Source: Pseudomonadota bacterium (lineage in GTDB: Bacteria; Pseudomonadota; Gammaproteobacteria; Enterobacterales; Enterobacteriaceae). Taken from it: a stretch of DNA of 64,000 nucleotides. Below are positions 16,419-25,159 of this stretch, piece after piece; the first letter of the stretch is position 1, and every line of letters starts with the position of its first letter. The notes below the pieces were generated by a model. That model was not told the DNA's origin. It saw only the letters and a program-made list of their open reading frames with translations, and did not search any database. The stretch spans positions 62,001 to 126,000 of the forward strand of contig JAGTSE010000006.1 of the NCBI GenBank assembly GCA_018261615.1, written 5' to 3'. The position numbers and the translations under genes were made by a program.

Positions 16419-18122
16419 ATGAATGCCAAACATAATAAAAACCGATCGTTATATATTCCTTATGCCGGGCCGGTGCTGCTGGAGTTTCCACTGCTGAACA
16501 AAGGCAGCGCCTTCAGCATGGAAGAGCGCAGTAATTTCAACCTACTGGGCCTGTTACCGGAAGTGGTTGAAACGATTGAAGAACAGGCCGAACGCGCCTG
16601 GTTGCAGTATCAGAGCTTTAAAACAGATATTGATAAGCACATCTATTTACGCAATATCCAGGATACCAACGAAACCCTCTTCTACCGCCTGGTAGAAAAC
16701 CATCTCGATGAGATGATGCCGGTGATCTACACCCCAACTGTTGGCTGGGCCTGTGAACGCTTCTCTGACATCTACCGCCGCTCTCGTGGTGTATTTATCT
16801 CCTGGCAGAATCGCAGCAGTATGGACGACATTCTGCAAAACGTGCCGAACCACAATATAAAAGTGATCGTGGTGACCGATGGCGAACGTATTCTCGGTCT
16901 TGGCGACCAGGGGATTGGCGGCATGGGGATTCCGATTGGCAAGCTGTCGCTCTATACCTCCTGTGGCGGTATCAGCCCGGCTTACACCCTGCCTGTGGTA
17001 CTGGATGTTGGCACCAACAACCAGCAATTGATTAATGATCCACTCTATATGGGGTCACGCCACCCACGTATTTCCGGTGAAGAATATTACGCTTTCGTCG
17101 ATGAATTCATTCAGGCGGTGAAACAGCGCTGGCCGGATGTGCTGCTGCAATTTGAAGACTTCGCGCAGAAAAATGCGATGCCGCTGCTGAATCGCTATCG
17201 CAATGAGATCTGCTGTTTTAACGATGATATTCAGGGTACGGCAGCCGTAACTGTCGGTACGCTTATTGCCGCTAGTCGCGCGGCGGGTAGCCAGTTGAGC
17301 AACCAGAAGATCGTCTTCCTCGGCGCAGGTTCCGCCGGTTGCGGTATCGCTGAGCAGATCATTGCCCAGACGCAGCGCGAAGGCTTGAGCGAAGCGGCGG
17401 CCCGCCAGAAAGTCTATATGGTCGATCGTTTCGGTTTGCTGACGGACGAAATGCCGAATCTTCTGCCGTTCCAGAGCAAGCTGGTGCAGAAACGCGAAAA
17501 CCTGCAAAACTGGGATACCGGCGCGCAGAATGAAGCACTGTCGCTGCTGGATGTTGTACGCAATGTGAAGCCGGACATCCTGATCGGGGTTTCTGGCCAG
17601 ACGGGTCTGTTCACCGAAGAGATCATCCGCGAAATGTACAAACATTGCCCGCGTCCGATCGTGATGCCGCTCTCCAACCCGACTTCCCGCGTGGAAGCCA
17701 CACCGCAGGATATCATTAGCTGGACCGATGGTATGGCGCTGGTCACTACTGGCAGTCCGTTCGCGCCGGTACAGTGGAAAGAGAAAACCTATCCAATTGC
17801 CCAGTGCAATAACGCCTATATTTTCCCCGGTATTGGTCTTGGGGTGATCTCCTCCGGCGCGTCGCGCATCACCGATGAAATGCTGATGGCAGCCAGTGAA
17901 ACGCTGGCTGAATACTCGCCGCTGCTGCTGAACGGTGAAGGTCTGGTGCTGCCGGAACTGAAAGATATCCAGTCCGTTTCCCGCGCCATCGCGTTTGCCG
18001 TCGGTAAAATGGCGCAGCAACAAGGTATAGCGGCGAAAACCTCGCCTGAAGCGCTGAAGCAGTCGATCGACGACAACTTCTGGGAACCGGAGTACCGCAG
18101 CTATCGCCGCACCTCCATCTGA
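16419..18122 (+). CDS. maeA: NAD-dependent malic enzyme MaeA (SfcA)
   Basis: 567 residues, against 565 in E. coli MaeA, and clearly homologous throughout. It decarboxylates L-malate to pyruvate with reduction of NAD, linking the TCA cycle to pyruvate during gluconeogenic growth. Motifs visible: the malate-site [15 protein letters not shown] near 100, [16 protein letters not shown] near 150, the metal site FNDDIQGT near 268, and the Rossmann loop [13 protein letters not shown] near 303. Start at 16419 after an AAGGAG site. Cytosolic, monocistronic. Confidence 0.96.
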   Translation: MNAKHNKNRSLYIPYAGPVLLEFPLLNKGSAFSMEERSNFNLLGLLPEVVETIEEQAERAWLQYQSFKTDIDKHIYLRNIQDTNETLFYRLVENHLDEMMPVIYTPTVGWACERFSDIYRRSRGVFISWQNRSSMDDILQNVPNHNIKVIVVTDGERILGLGDQGIGGMGIPIGKLSLYTSCGGISPAYTLPVVLDVGTNNQQLINDPLYMGSRHPRISGEEYYAFVDEFIQAVKQRWPDVLLQFEDFAQKNAMPLLNRYRNEICCFNDDIQGTAAVTVGTLIAASRAAGSQLSNQKIVFLGAGSAGCGIAEQIIAQTQREGLSEAAARQKVYMVDRFGLLTDEMPNLLPFQSKLVQKRENLQNWDTGAQNEALSLLDVVRNVKPDILIGVSGQTGLFTEEIIREMYKHCPRPIVMPLSNPTSRVEATPQDIISWTDGMALVTTGSPFAPVQWKEKTYPIAQCNNAYIFPGIGLGVISSGASRITDEMLMAASETLAEYSPLLLNGEGLVLPELKDIQSVSRAIAFAVGKMAQQQGIAAKTSPEALKQSIDDNFWEPEYRSYRRTSI

Positions 18123-18241
18123 TCCTCCCGCACCCGGCGTCCTTGTGCGCCGGGCTATTGCTTCCTCGCTGGTAAAAGATTCATTTCCCCGCTAAAATCC
18201 TTTTCACCCATCAACTTACTGAATATAAAAGGAGGCTAATT

Positions 18242-18325
18242 ATGCTGTATTGTGAACTGTTCAATGTTTCACATACACTTGGCGATCGTGCCAGCTCAAG
18301 CGTTATCGATATCGTGCTGCGATAA
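18242..18325 (+). CDS. 27-residue leader peptide upstream of an ABC-F gene
   Basis: ATG at 18242 is preceded by a near-perfect AAAGGAGG site seven bases upstream, one of the strongest in the window. The ORF reads MLYCELFNVSHTLGDR, then ASSSVIDIVLR and stop. It ends 105 bases before the ABC-F start. The last third of the ORF and its stop codon lie inside a long inverted repeat that extends past the stop, the layout of a translation-attenuation leader. No similarity to a known leader is claimed. Confidence 0.6.
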   Translation: MLYCELFNVSHTLGDRASSSVIDIVLR

Positions 18326-18412
18326 CTTCGGCTTGAGCGAAGCTTAGAACCCCTCTTCTCTCGGGCTTACCGGGTTATCGTCAGCGATGTTTGACGAGGC
18401 ACTTTTGTGCCT
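18294..18412 (+). promoter_or_regulatory. Structured leader / candidate attenuator of the ABC-F gene
   Basis: Stem 1 pairs GCTCAAGC (18294-18301) with GCTTGAGC (18331-18338) and GTTATCG (18302-18308) with CGATAAC (18320-18326), bulging TTCG; its 5' arm is inside the leader ORF. A competing hairpin CTTCG/CGAAG (18326-18330 with 18338-18342) uses the same bases. Downstream are CGTCA/TGACG (18379-18396) and AGGCAC-TTTT-GTGCCT (18397-18412), the last just ahead of the ABC-F ribosome site. A ribosome paused in the leader would block stem 1. The function is inferred. Confidence 0.5.
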
Positions 18413-18430
18413 GAAACTCTTGAGTAAGCA

Positions 18431-20137
18431 ATGAGCACATTACTATCTGCACAATCACTCCGTGTTGAAACGGCCTTTGGCCCGTTATTCTCCGATCTCT
18501 CTTTTACCCTGAGAAAAGGCGATCGCCTTGGACTTATTGGCGACAATGGCTGCGGCAAAAGTACCTTGCTGAAAGTACTGGACGGCTTGCTGTCTCCGCT
18601 TTCCGGCAACGTTACGGTTGCGCACCACTGCCTGCTGGCGCGCGTAGAACAACATCTGCCCGACGATTTGCTGGCGATGACGTTGCTCGATGCCGTGCTG
18701 GCACAGTTGCCTGGCTGCGAGCGCGACAGCCAGCGCTGGCACGCGGAATCGTTGCTCGCCAGTATGGGGCTGAGTACGGCGGAAATCGCCCTCACTGCCG
18801 GCACCCTCAGCGGCGGCCAGCATACCCGCTTGCTGCTGGCACGGGCGCTGATCCGCGAGCCGGATCTGTTGCTGCTGGATGAACCGGGTAACCACCTTGA
18901 TCTGCCGACGTTGCTGTGGCTGGAGCAGTTCCTGCTCGGCTGGAATGGAAGCTTTGTTATGGTTTCTCATGACGCCGCCTTGCTGGATGCTGTCACCAAC
19001 GGCAGTTGGATCCTGCGCGACCACACGCTACACCACTTTGCTTTACCATGCAGCCAGGCGCGTCAGGCGCTGGAAGAGCGCGATGCAAGCGACGCGCTGC
19101 GGCACAAAGCGGAACAGAAGGAGATCGACCGTGTTACGGCGAGCTCCAAACGGCTGGCGACGTGGGGACGCGTGTACGACAACGAGGATCTGGCGCGTAA
19201 GGCAAAACAGATGGCGCGGCAGGTTGAGCGCCTGAAAGAGAGCCAGACCACACTCGCCGAAGGCAGCGCATGGCGGCTTTCGCTCCATGGCGAAGCGCTA
19301 TCCGCGGATCGTTTGCTGGAGATGGAACGGCTCGCAGTGCCGCCCGCATCAGGGTTGCCCGCATTGTTCCACGTTCCGCTCGCACGGCTGAAAAGCGGCG
19401 ATCGCGTGGCGGTGATGGGACGCAACGGCTGCGGGAAATCCTCGCTGTTGCGGCTGATCTGGCGGGCTTTGCACAACGAAGCGTCTGCATTACGGCTACA
19501 TCCACGTCTGCATACGGGATATTACGACCAGACGTTACATCAGCTACCGGATGATGCCACGTTGTTCGACGCGCTGGAGCCGTTTGCCCCCATGCCCGCC
19601 GATCGCAAAATGGCGCTGATTAGCGCCGGTTTTGCCTGGGCGCGTCACGGGCAACGGGTGGCGACACTGAGCGGCGGCGAACGTTCGCGGCTGCTGTTTG
19701 TCGGCCTGTCGCTGGCGCGTTTTAATCTGCTGTTACTGGATGAACCCACCAACCATCTTGATATGGCGGGCAAAGAGGCGCTGGCAGAAACCCTGCAACA
19801 ATTCAGCGGTGGTTTTCTGCTGGTCAGTCACGATCGTCAGTTGATCAATGCCTGCTGCAATCGTTTCTGGCTGGTGGAAAACGGCGAGCTGAACGAATGG
19901 CATGATGCCGAAGCGGTTTATGATCGCTTACGGGAAAGCGTCGTGGTTTCTGCCACTCAGCCACAGCCGCTTGTTGCTGCGACTGATGAAACGGATGACG
20001 ACGATGCCCTTCTTCTGCGTCTTATCGAACTAGAGACGCGGTTAGAAGAGGATCTGGCGCGTAAGGAGAAACATCAGAAACCGCAGTTGCAGGCGCAGTG
20101 GCGCGAGGAGATCGACCGTATTCGCCTTATCCTTTAG
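18431..20137 (+). CDS. ABC-F family ATPase (ribosome-associated type)
   Basis: 568 residues with two ABC domains in tandem and no membrane segments, the ABC-F layout. Domain 1 has GDNGCGKST (about 35-43), LSGGQHTR and LLLDEPGNHLD; domain 2 has GRNGCGKSS (about 334-342), LSGGERSR and LLLDEPTNHLD. A charged linker with two helices joins them, and the C-terminus ends in an acidic/coiled stretch. ABC-F proteins act on the ribosomal E-site; some give antibiotic resistance, others tune translation. It is not clearly one of the four E. coli members (Uup, EttA, YbiT, YheS). The leader ORF upstream suggests control by translation status. Confidence 0.85.
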   Translation: MSTLLSAQSLRVETAFGPLFSDLSFTLRKGDRLGLIGDNGCGKSTLLKVLDGLLSPLSGNVTVAHHCLLARVEQHLPDDLLAMTLLDAVLAQLPGCERDSQRWHAESLLASMGLSTAEIALTAGTLSGGQHTRLLLARALIREPDLLLLDEPGNHLDLPTLLWLEQFLLGWNGSFVMVSHDAALLDAVTNGSWILRDHTLHHFALPCSQARQALEERDASDALRHKAEQKEIDRVTASSKRLATWGRVYDNEDLARKAKQMARQVERLKESQTTLAEGSAWRLSLHGEALSADRLLEMERLAVPPASGLPALFHVPLARLKSGDRVAVMGRNGCGKSSLLRLIWRALHNEASALRLHPRLHTGYYDQTLHQLPDDATLFDALEPFAPMPADRKMALISAGFAWARHGQRVATLSGGERSRLLFVGLSLARFNLLLLDEPTNHLDMAGKEALAETLQQFSGGFLLVSHDRQLINACCNRFWLVENGELNEWHDAEAVYDRLRESVVVSATQPQPLVAATDETDDDDALLLRLIELETRLEEDLARKEKHQKPQLQAQWREEIDRIRLIL

Positions 20138-20526
20138 CGTGGATAAGCGTCAGCGCCATCCGGTGAAACATTATGCTTTGCCATTCTTTGCCGGATGGCT
20201 GCTGCGCCTGAGCCAGCCCGGGAAACCGGCTTAAAGCTTCCGTGCATCCTGCAAAGCTCTTTTTGCTGTTTATCAGACAGCCTGTATATGATTTTTTTGT
20301 TGTGATTGCGTCAAACTAAGGAAAACATCACATTTTAAATCTTTTTAAGAGAAGGATTTTCTTAATTTATAGAAATTCCCAAGTTTTTTTGTGACGTTTT
20401 TCTCTGCGCCTGAGCGTATGCTTTTTTCCATTCTAACTATTCGCCTGCCTATCCCGTACCGCGTATCGCCTTGATGCGGCACGACAAAAAATAAAAAACG
20501 TACTCTACATAGTGAGCGAGAATTTT
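20138..20526 (+). repeat. REP-like element and cyuP upstream region
   Basis: At about 20150-20215 two copies of a CCATCCGG/CCGGATGG motif flank a central stretch in inverted orientation, as in enterobacterial REP/BIME palindromes, just after the ABC-F stop. The following 300 bases up to cyuP are AT-rich and must contain the cyuPA promoter and control sites. No specific operator was recognised there. Confidence 0.5.
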
Positions 20527-21855
20527 ATGGAAACGGCAACGAACAGTAGTGTCATTCATGCCAGCGCCCCGGTGCGCCGGATCGGCATGACAGAGAGTGA
20601 GTGGCAGGAAGCGATTAAATTCGACAGCATCGACACCGGTTGGGTGATTATGAGTATCGGGATGGCGATTGGCGCGGGGATTGTTTTTCTCCCGGTCCAG
20701 GTCGGCCTGATGGGGCTGTGGGTCTTTTTGCTCTCCTCGATTATTGGTTACCCGGCCATGTATCTGTTTCAGCGACTGTTTATTAATACGCTGGCGGAAT
20801 CCCCGGAATGCAAAGACTATCCCAGCGTCATTAGCGGGTATCTGGGGAAAAACTGGGGCATCCTGTTAGGTGCTCTGTACTTCGTAATGCTGGTCATCTG
20901 GATGTTCGTCTATTCCACGGCCATCACCAACGACAGCGCCTCCTACCTGAATACTTTTGGCGTGACAGAGGGACTGCTGTCCGACAATCCGTTCTATGGT
21001 CTGGTGCTGATCTGCATTCTCGTTGCTATATCATCGCGCGGTGAGAAAATATTGTTCAAAATCTCTACCGGTATGGTACTGACCAAACTGCTGGTCGTGG
21101 CGGCACTGGGGGTGTCGATGGTCGGCATGTGGCGTCTGTACAATATTGGCGCGCTGCCGCCGATGGCGCTGCTGGTGAAGAACGCGATTATCACGCTGCC
21201 GTTTACCCTGACCTCGATCCTGTTTATCCAGACCCTGAGCCCTATGGTTATCTCCTACCGTGCTCGTGAGAAATCCGTCGAGGTGGCTCGTCATAAAGCG
21301 CTACGCGCCATGAACATTGCCTTTGGCGTCCTGTTTGTCACCGTTTTCTTCTACGCAGTCTCCTTTACCCTGGCGATGGGACACGATGAAGCGGTTAAAG
21401 CCTATGAGCAGAATATTTCTGCCCTGGCAATTGCCGCACAGTTCATTAGCGGCGCGGGCGCCGGTTGGGTGAAAGTGGTGAGTGTCATCCTGAACATTTT
21501 CGCCGTGATGACCGCGTTCTTTGGTGTCTACTTAGGTTTTCGCGAAGCGACGCAGGGAATTGTGATGAACATCCTGCGCCGAAGGCTACCTGCTGAGAAG
21601 ATCGACGAAACGCTGGTACAGCGCGGCATCATGCTGTTTGCCATTTTACTGGCCTGGAGCGCTATTGTGCTCAACGCGCCGGTTCTAAGTTTTACTTCTA
21701 TTTGTAGTCCTATTTTCGGCATGGTGGGATGTTTGATCCCCGCCTGGCTGGTCTACAAAGTACCTGCACTGCACAAATATAAAGGGGCGTCGCTGTATCT
21801 GATTATCGTCACCGGTTTGCTGCTGTGCTTATCTCCGTTTCTGGCATTTGCCTGA
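20527..21855 (+). CDS. cyuP: Cysteine/serine transporter CyuP (YhaO)
   Basis: 442 residues, nearly identical in pattern to E. coli YhaO over its whole length (WVIMSIGMAIGAGIVFLPVQ, SPECKDYPSVISGYLGKNWG). It is a HAAAP-family symporter with 11 or so membrane helices that imports cysteine or serine. An upstream in-frame GTG at 20512 exists, but the ATG at 20527 matches the E. coli start. It forms an operon with cyuA, 21 bases downstream. In E. coli this pair lies elsewhere (near minute 70), so the locus has moved or been acquired here. Confidence 0.93.
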   Translation: METATNSSVIHASAPVRRIGMTESEWQEAIKFDSIDTGWVIMSIGMAIGAGIVFLPVQVGLMGLWVFLLSSIIGYPAMYLFQRLFINTLAESPECKDYPSVISGYLGKNWGILLGALYFVMLVIWMFVYSTAITNDSASYLNTFGVTEGLLSDNPFYGLVLICILVAISSRGEKILFKISTGMVLTKLLVVAALGVSMVGMWRLYNIGALPPMALLVKNAIITLPFTLTSILFIQTLSPMVISYRAREKSVEVARHKALRAMNIAFGVLFVTVFFYAVSFTLAMGHDEAVKAYEQNISALAIAAQFISGAGAGWVKVVSVILNIFAVMTAFFGVYLGFREATQGIVMNILRRRLPAEKIDETLVQRGIMLFAILLAWSAIVLNAPVLSFTSICSPIFGMVGCLIPAWLVYKVPALHKYKGASLYLIIVTGLLLCLSPFLAFA

Positions 21856-21876
21856 TTTATCCTGAAGGTTGTTGTT

Positions 21877-23190
21877 ATGTCTGAAGTTATAAAAAATCCG
21901 TTGTGGCAGCGTTTCATCCGCGCAGTGCAGGAAGAGGTTAAACCGGCGCTGGGTTGTACGGAACCGATTTCCCTGGCACTGGCGGCAGCGGTTGCGGCCT
22001 CTGAACTGAATGGTTCGGTGGAGCGTATTGACGCCTGGGTCTCCCCCAATCTGATGAAAAACGGACTGGGGGTGACGGTGCCGGGAACCGGTATGGCTGG
22101 GCTGCCGATCGCCGCAGCGTTGGGGGCACTGGGTGGAAACCCCGGTGCCGGGCTGGAGGTGCTGAAAGATGCCTCTGCGCAGGCGATTGACGATGCGAAA
22201 GCGATGCTGAAAGCCGGAAAGGTCACGGTGATGCTGCAGCAACCCTGCGACGATATCCTGTTTTCCCGCGCAAAGCTCTACAGTCAGGAAGGTTGGGCGT
22301 GCGTAACGATCGTAGGCGGGCATACTCACATTGTGCGTATCGAAACAGAGACTGGAGTGAGGTTTACTCAGGACGTGGGTATAGGGACAGATGAGCAGGA
22401 ATCGCCGCTAGCGGTATTGTCTGAGACGTCACTGAAAGAGATCCTCGCGTTTGTGAATACCGTGCCATTCGACGCTATTCGTTTCATTCTGGATGCGGCT
22501 CGACTTAACGGCGCACTGTCGCAGGAGGGGTTACGGGGAACATGGGGATTGCATATCGGAGCGACGCTGGAAAAACAGTGTGCACGCGGTCTGCTGGCAA
22601 ACGATCTCTCGACGGCGATCCTCATCCGTACCAGCGCGGCGTCGGATGCACGCATGGGGGGCGCAACACTGCCTGCCATGAGCAATTCCGGTTCCGGTAA
22701 TCAGGGAATCACCGCCACGGTACCTGTGATGGTAGTGGCGGAGCACTTTGGTGCCAGTGATGAGAAACTGGCGCGTGCGCTGATGCTCTCTCATCTGAGC
22801 GCCATCTACATCCACCATCAACTCCCGCGTTTGTCTGCGTTATGTGCGGCAACAACCGCAGCGATGGGGGCGGCAGCCGGGATGGCCTGGCTAATGGACG
22901 AGGGGCAATACAGCACGATTTCAATGGCGATCAGCAGCATGATTGGCGATGTGAGCGGAATGATTTGTGATGGCGCATCGAACAGTTGTGCGATGAAAGT
23001 CTCGACAAGTGCGTCTGCGGCGTGGAAAGCGGTGCTGATGGCGCTGGACAATACGGCAGTCACGGGTAACGAAGGGATTGTAGCCCACAACGTGGAACAC
23101 TCTATTGCGAATCTGTGCGCGCTGGCTTGTCATTCCATGCAGCAAACGGACAAACAGATCATTGGGATCATGACCCGTAAAGCACATTAA
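21877..23190 (+). CDS. cyuA: L-cysteine desulfidase CyuA (YhaM)
   Basis: 437 residues, compared with 436 in E. coli YhaM. This oxygen-sensitive [4Fe-4S] enzyme of the serine-dehydratase alpha fold degrades L-cysteine to pyruvate, sulfide and ammonia. Visible features: [19 protein letters not shown] near the N-terminus with a cluster-ligand Cys; [17 protein letters not shown] near 265-281; and [16 protein letters not shown] near 363-378 with further Cys ligands. The operon with cyuP couples uptake to breakdown and supports anaerobic use of cysteine. Confidence 0.93.
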   Translation: MSEVIKNPLWQRFIRAVQEEVKPALGCTEPISLALAAAVAASELNGSVERIDAWVSPNLMKNGLGVTVPGTGMAGLPIAAALGALGGNPGAGLEVLKDASAQAIDDAKAMLKAGKVTVMLQQPCDDILFSRAKLYSQEGWACVTIVGGHTHIVRIETETGVRFTQDVGIGTDEQESPLAVLSETSLKEILAFVNTVPFDAIRFILDAARLNGALSQEGLRGTWGLHIGATLEKQCARGLLANDLSTAILIRTSAASDARMGGATLPAMSNSGSGNQGITATVPVMVVAEHFGASDEKLARALMLSHLSAIYIHHQLPRLSALCAATTAAMGAAAGMAWLMDEGQYSTISMAISSMIGDVSGMICDGASNSCAMKVSTSASAAWKAVLMALDNTAVTGNEGIVAHNVEHSIANLCALACHSMQQTDKQIIGIMTRKAH

Positions 23191-23191
23191 T

Positions 23192-23324
23192 TTATCGGCC
23201 GGATACGACGTTTACACGGCTATCCGGCAAATTTTTACGTGATTCTTCTTCTCCGTTCAGCCGAATTTCTGCATCTGTAGTAATCGATTCCAGTTCCGTC
23301 AGCATCTCTTCGTAGTCAAAGGGG
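23192..23324 (-). pseudogene. Small unidentified gene tail overlapping the araJ-like 3' end
   Basis: A minus-strand frame reads PFDYEEMLTELESI then an acidic tail and a stop at 23192-23194. It overlaps the last codons of the AraJ-like exporter in another frame and has no start of its own after a ribosome site. The acidic composition looks like the end of a small protein whose N-terminus was lost or overprinted. Not identified. Confidence 0.25.
23198..23230 (+). repeat. REP-like palindrome after cyuA
   Basis: GCCGGATA and TATCCGGC form an inverted repeat around a CGACGTTTACACGGC core, a few bases beyond the cyuA stop. It may protect the cyuPA transcript end. Confidence 0.6.
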
Positions 23325-24498
23325 GTTGATGCTCAGTCGAACGTTCTGTTCTCATTTTCGTGCAGCGACGACCATAGACCAGCAGCGCGGTCATGGCGGC
23401 AAAGGTCAGCACCGCTGCTGGCAGCGTAAGATAGCGATAAGTCAGGCCGCAAGTAATGATCATGCCACCGAACCAGGCACCCACAGCATTGCCGAGATTG
23501 AAGGCCATTTGCCCCCCTGCGGCGCCCAACATCTCACCACCCTTCGCATTTTGCAGCAGCATAATTTGCAGCGGCGCGGAAAGCGCAAACAGGCCAGCGC
23601 AGCAGATAAAGCCGAGCGACAACGCCCCGACTTTGTTTTCTCCGGCGACAAACAGCGCCAGCATCGCCAGCATAATGAAAAATTCAGTCGCCGCCGCAAT
23701 GCGTAATGGGCTGAATTTGGCGGAGAGCTTGCCGCTGAACATATTCCCCAGCACCATTCCCAGCCCCATCAGCGTCATAATGAAGGTCATCGAGACCTCG
23801 GAGAAGCCAGAGACGGTGACCATAAATGGCTTCACGTAGCTGAACCAGGCAAACACGCCGGCATTGCCAAACATCGTGGCGGCGAAAATCAGCCACGGCT
23901 CTGGTTTTTTCAGGAAATGAAACTGTTCGCGCAGGCGGCTTTCGGTGTTATCAAACAGCGCAGGAACCCAAAAGATCACCGAGACAATCACGGCGATGTC
24001 GAACAGCGAAATCAGCAAGAAGGTGTAGCGCCAGCTAAAACTGTGACCGATCCATGTACCCAGCGGAATACCGATCAGGTTCGCGACGGTCATACCGGCG
24101 ATCATGCCTGCCACCGCCATCGTCACCTTGCCGGGAGGGGCAATTTTCGACAGGATAATCGCGCCGACGCCAAAGATTGCCCCGTGCGGAAAACCGGAAA
24201 TTAAACGGGCGATAATCAGCATCGGATAAGCGCTGGAGAACGTGAACATTGCATTACCGATGACGCACAGCACCACCAGAAACAACAATATGTTTTTCAA
24301 AGAAAAACGGTTGGAAAATAGCGCCATAATTGGGGCGCCGATCACCACACCAGAGGCGTAAGCCGAAATCATATGTCCCGCAGACGGAATCGAGATACCG
24401 ACATTGGTGGCAAGTTCCGTCAACACGCCCATAATGCCGAATTCCGCCATTCCCAGACCAAAGGTCGCAAGTGCCAACGAAAAAATCGTTTTTTTCAT
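23299..24498 (-). CDS. AraJ-like MFS efflux protein
   Basis: About 399 residues with 12 membrane helices. It follows E. coli AraJ closely through LVYGRR (for example FGLGMAEFGIMGVLTELA, SFPHGAIFG-type loop, FAATMFGNAGVFAWFSYVKP). AraJ belongs to the DHA1 drug/sugar efflux group of the major facilitator superfamily. The last 17 residues are unlike AraJ and overlap another short frame, so the original C-terminus may have been replaced. Start at 24498, where AraJ homology begins. No araC-type regulator is adjacent. Confidence 0.85.
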   Translation of the reverse strand: MKKTIFSLALATFGLGMAEFGIMGVLTELATNVGISIPSAGHMISAYASGVVIGAPIMALFSNRFSLKNILLFLVVLCVIGNAMFTFSSAYPMLIIARLISGFPHGAIFGVGAIILSKIAPPGKVTMAVAGMIAGMTVANLIGIPLGTWIGHSFSWRYTFLLISLFDIAVIVSVIFWVPALFDNTESRLREQFHFLKKPEPWLIFAATMFGNAGVFAWFSYVKPFMVTVSGFSEVSMTFIMTLMGLGMVLGNMFSGKLSAKFSPLRIAAATEFFIMLAMLALFVAGENKVGALSLGFICCAGLFALSAPLQIMLLQNAKGGEMLGAAGGQMAFNLGNAVGAWFGGMIITCGLTYRYLTLPAAVLTFAAMTALLVYGRRCTKMRTERSTEHQPPLTTKRC

Positions 24499-24717
24499 AC
24501 CACAAACCACTTGTTAAAAGAGTGTTGCGGGCATTATTGACCATTCAACCGCAGCAGACCAGACGAAAAGCCGCGACTGACACATTAATCCATAAAATCA
24601 GGCAGGTTGCAGCAAAGATGGCATTCGTCGTAATGGGATTCCGTTTGTGAAACGTAAAATATTGTACGTCAAGGCTAAATTTTAACCATTTTGATGCGAG
24701 ATAACCGCTACCTATTA

Positions 24718-25148
24718 TTTCCAGCCCGCTCAGTTATACGCTGGCTTTTGCCGGAGCATTTATCTGGGCGATTTATTTTACGGTGACGGCTAAATATGCG
24801 CAGGGTGCCAATGGCATTACGCTGTTTGTTCTGCTGACGGCGGCGACGCTATGGGTGAAATATGCCTTCTCACCGGAACCAGAGATGATTTTTAGCCTGT
24901 CGGTAACGATGAAATTAGTCATGACGGCGGTTGCATTGGGCTTTGGTTATGCGTCGTGGAATATCGGCATTCTGCACGGCAATGTCACAGTGCTGGCCGC
25001 CGCGTCCTACTTTACTCCAGTGTTCTCTTCAGCACTGGCCGCCGTGGTGCTGAACGCCCCGCTCTCTTTCTGGCAGTGTGCAGTGATGGTATGCGGCGGG
25101 TCGCTGCTCTACTGATGGTCGACCCGCCAGGTGGCCCGCACGCCGTAA
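24718..25148 (+). pseudogene. yddG: yddG (aromatic amino-acid exporter) remnant
   Basis: The plus strand encodes the C-terminal third or so of YddG (SPLSYTLAFAGAFIWAIYF onward, with NIGILHGNVTVLAAASYFTP and APLSFWQCAVMVCGGSLL). The first half of this ten-helix DMT transporter is missing, there is no start codon, and a TGA at 25113 interrupts the last residues before the natural end at 25148. Non-functional. Its position beside smvA is the Salmonella order. Confidence 0.85.
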
Positions 25149-25159
25149 GCAGGCCGCCA

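Noticed and set aside
20512..20526. GTG start for cyuP
   Set aside because: The ATG at 20527 matches the E. coli N-terminus and is better placed.
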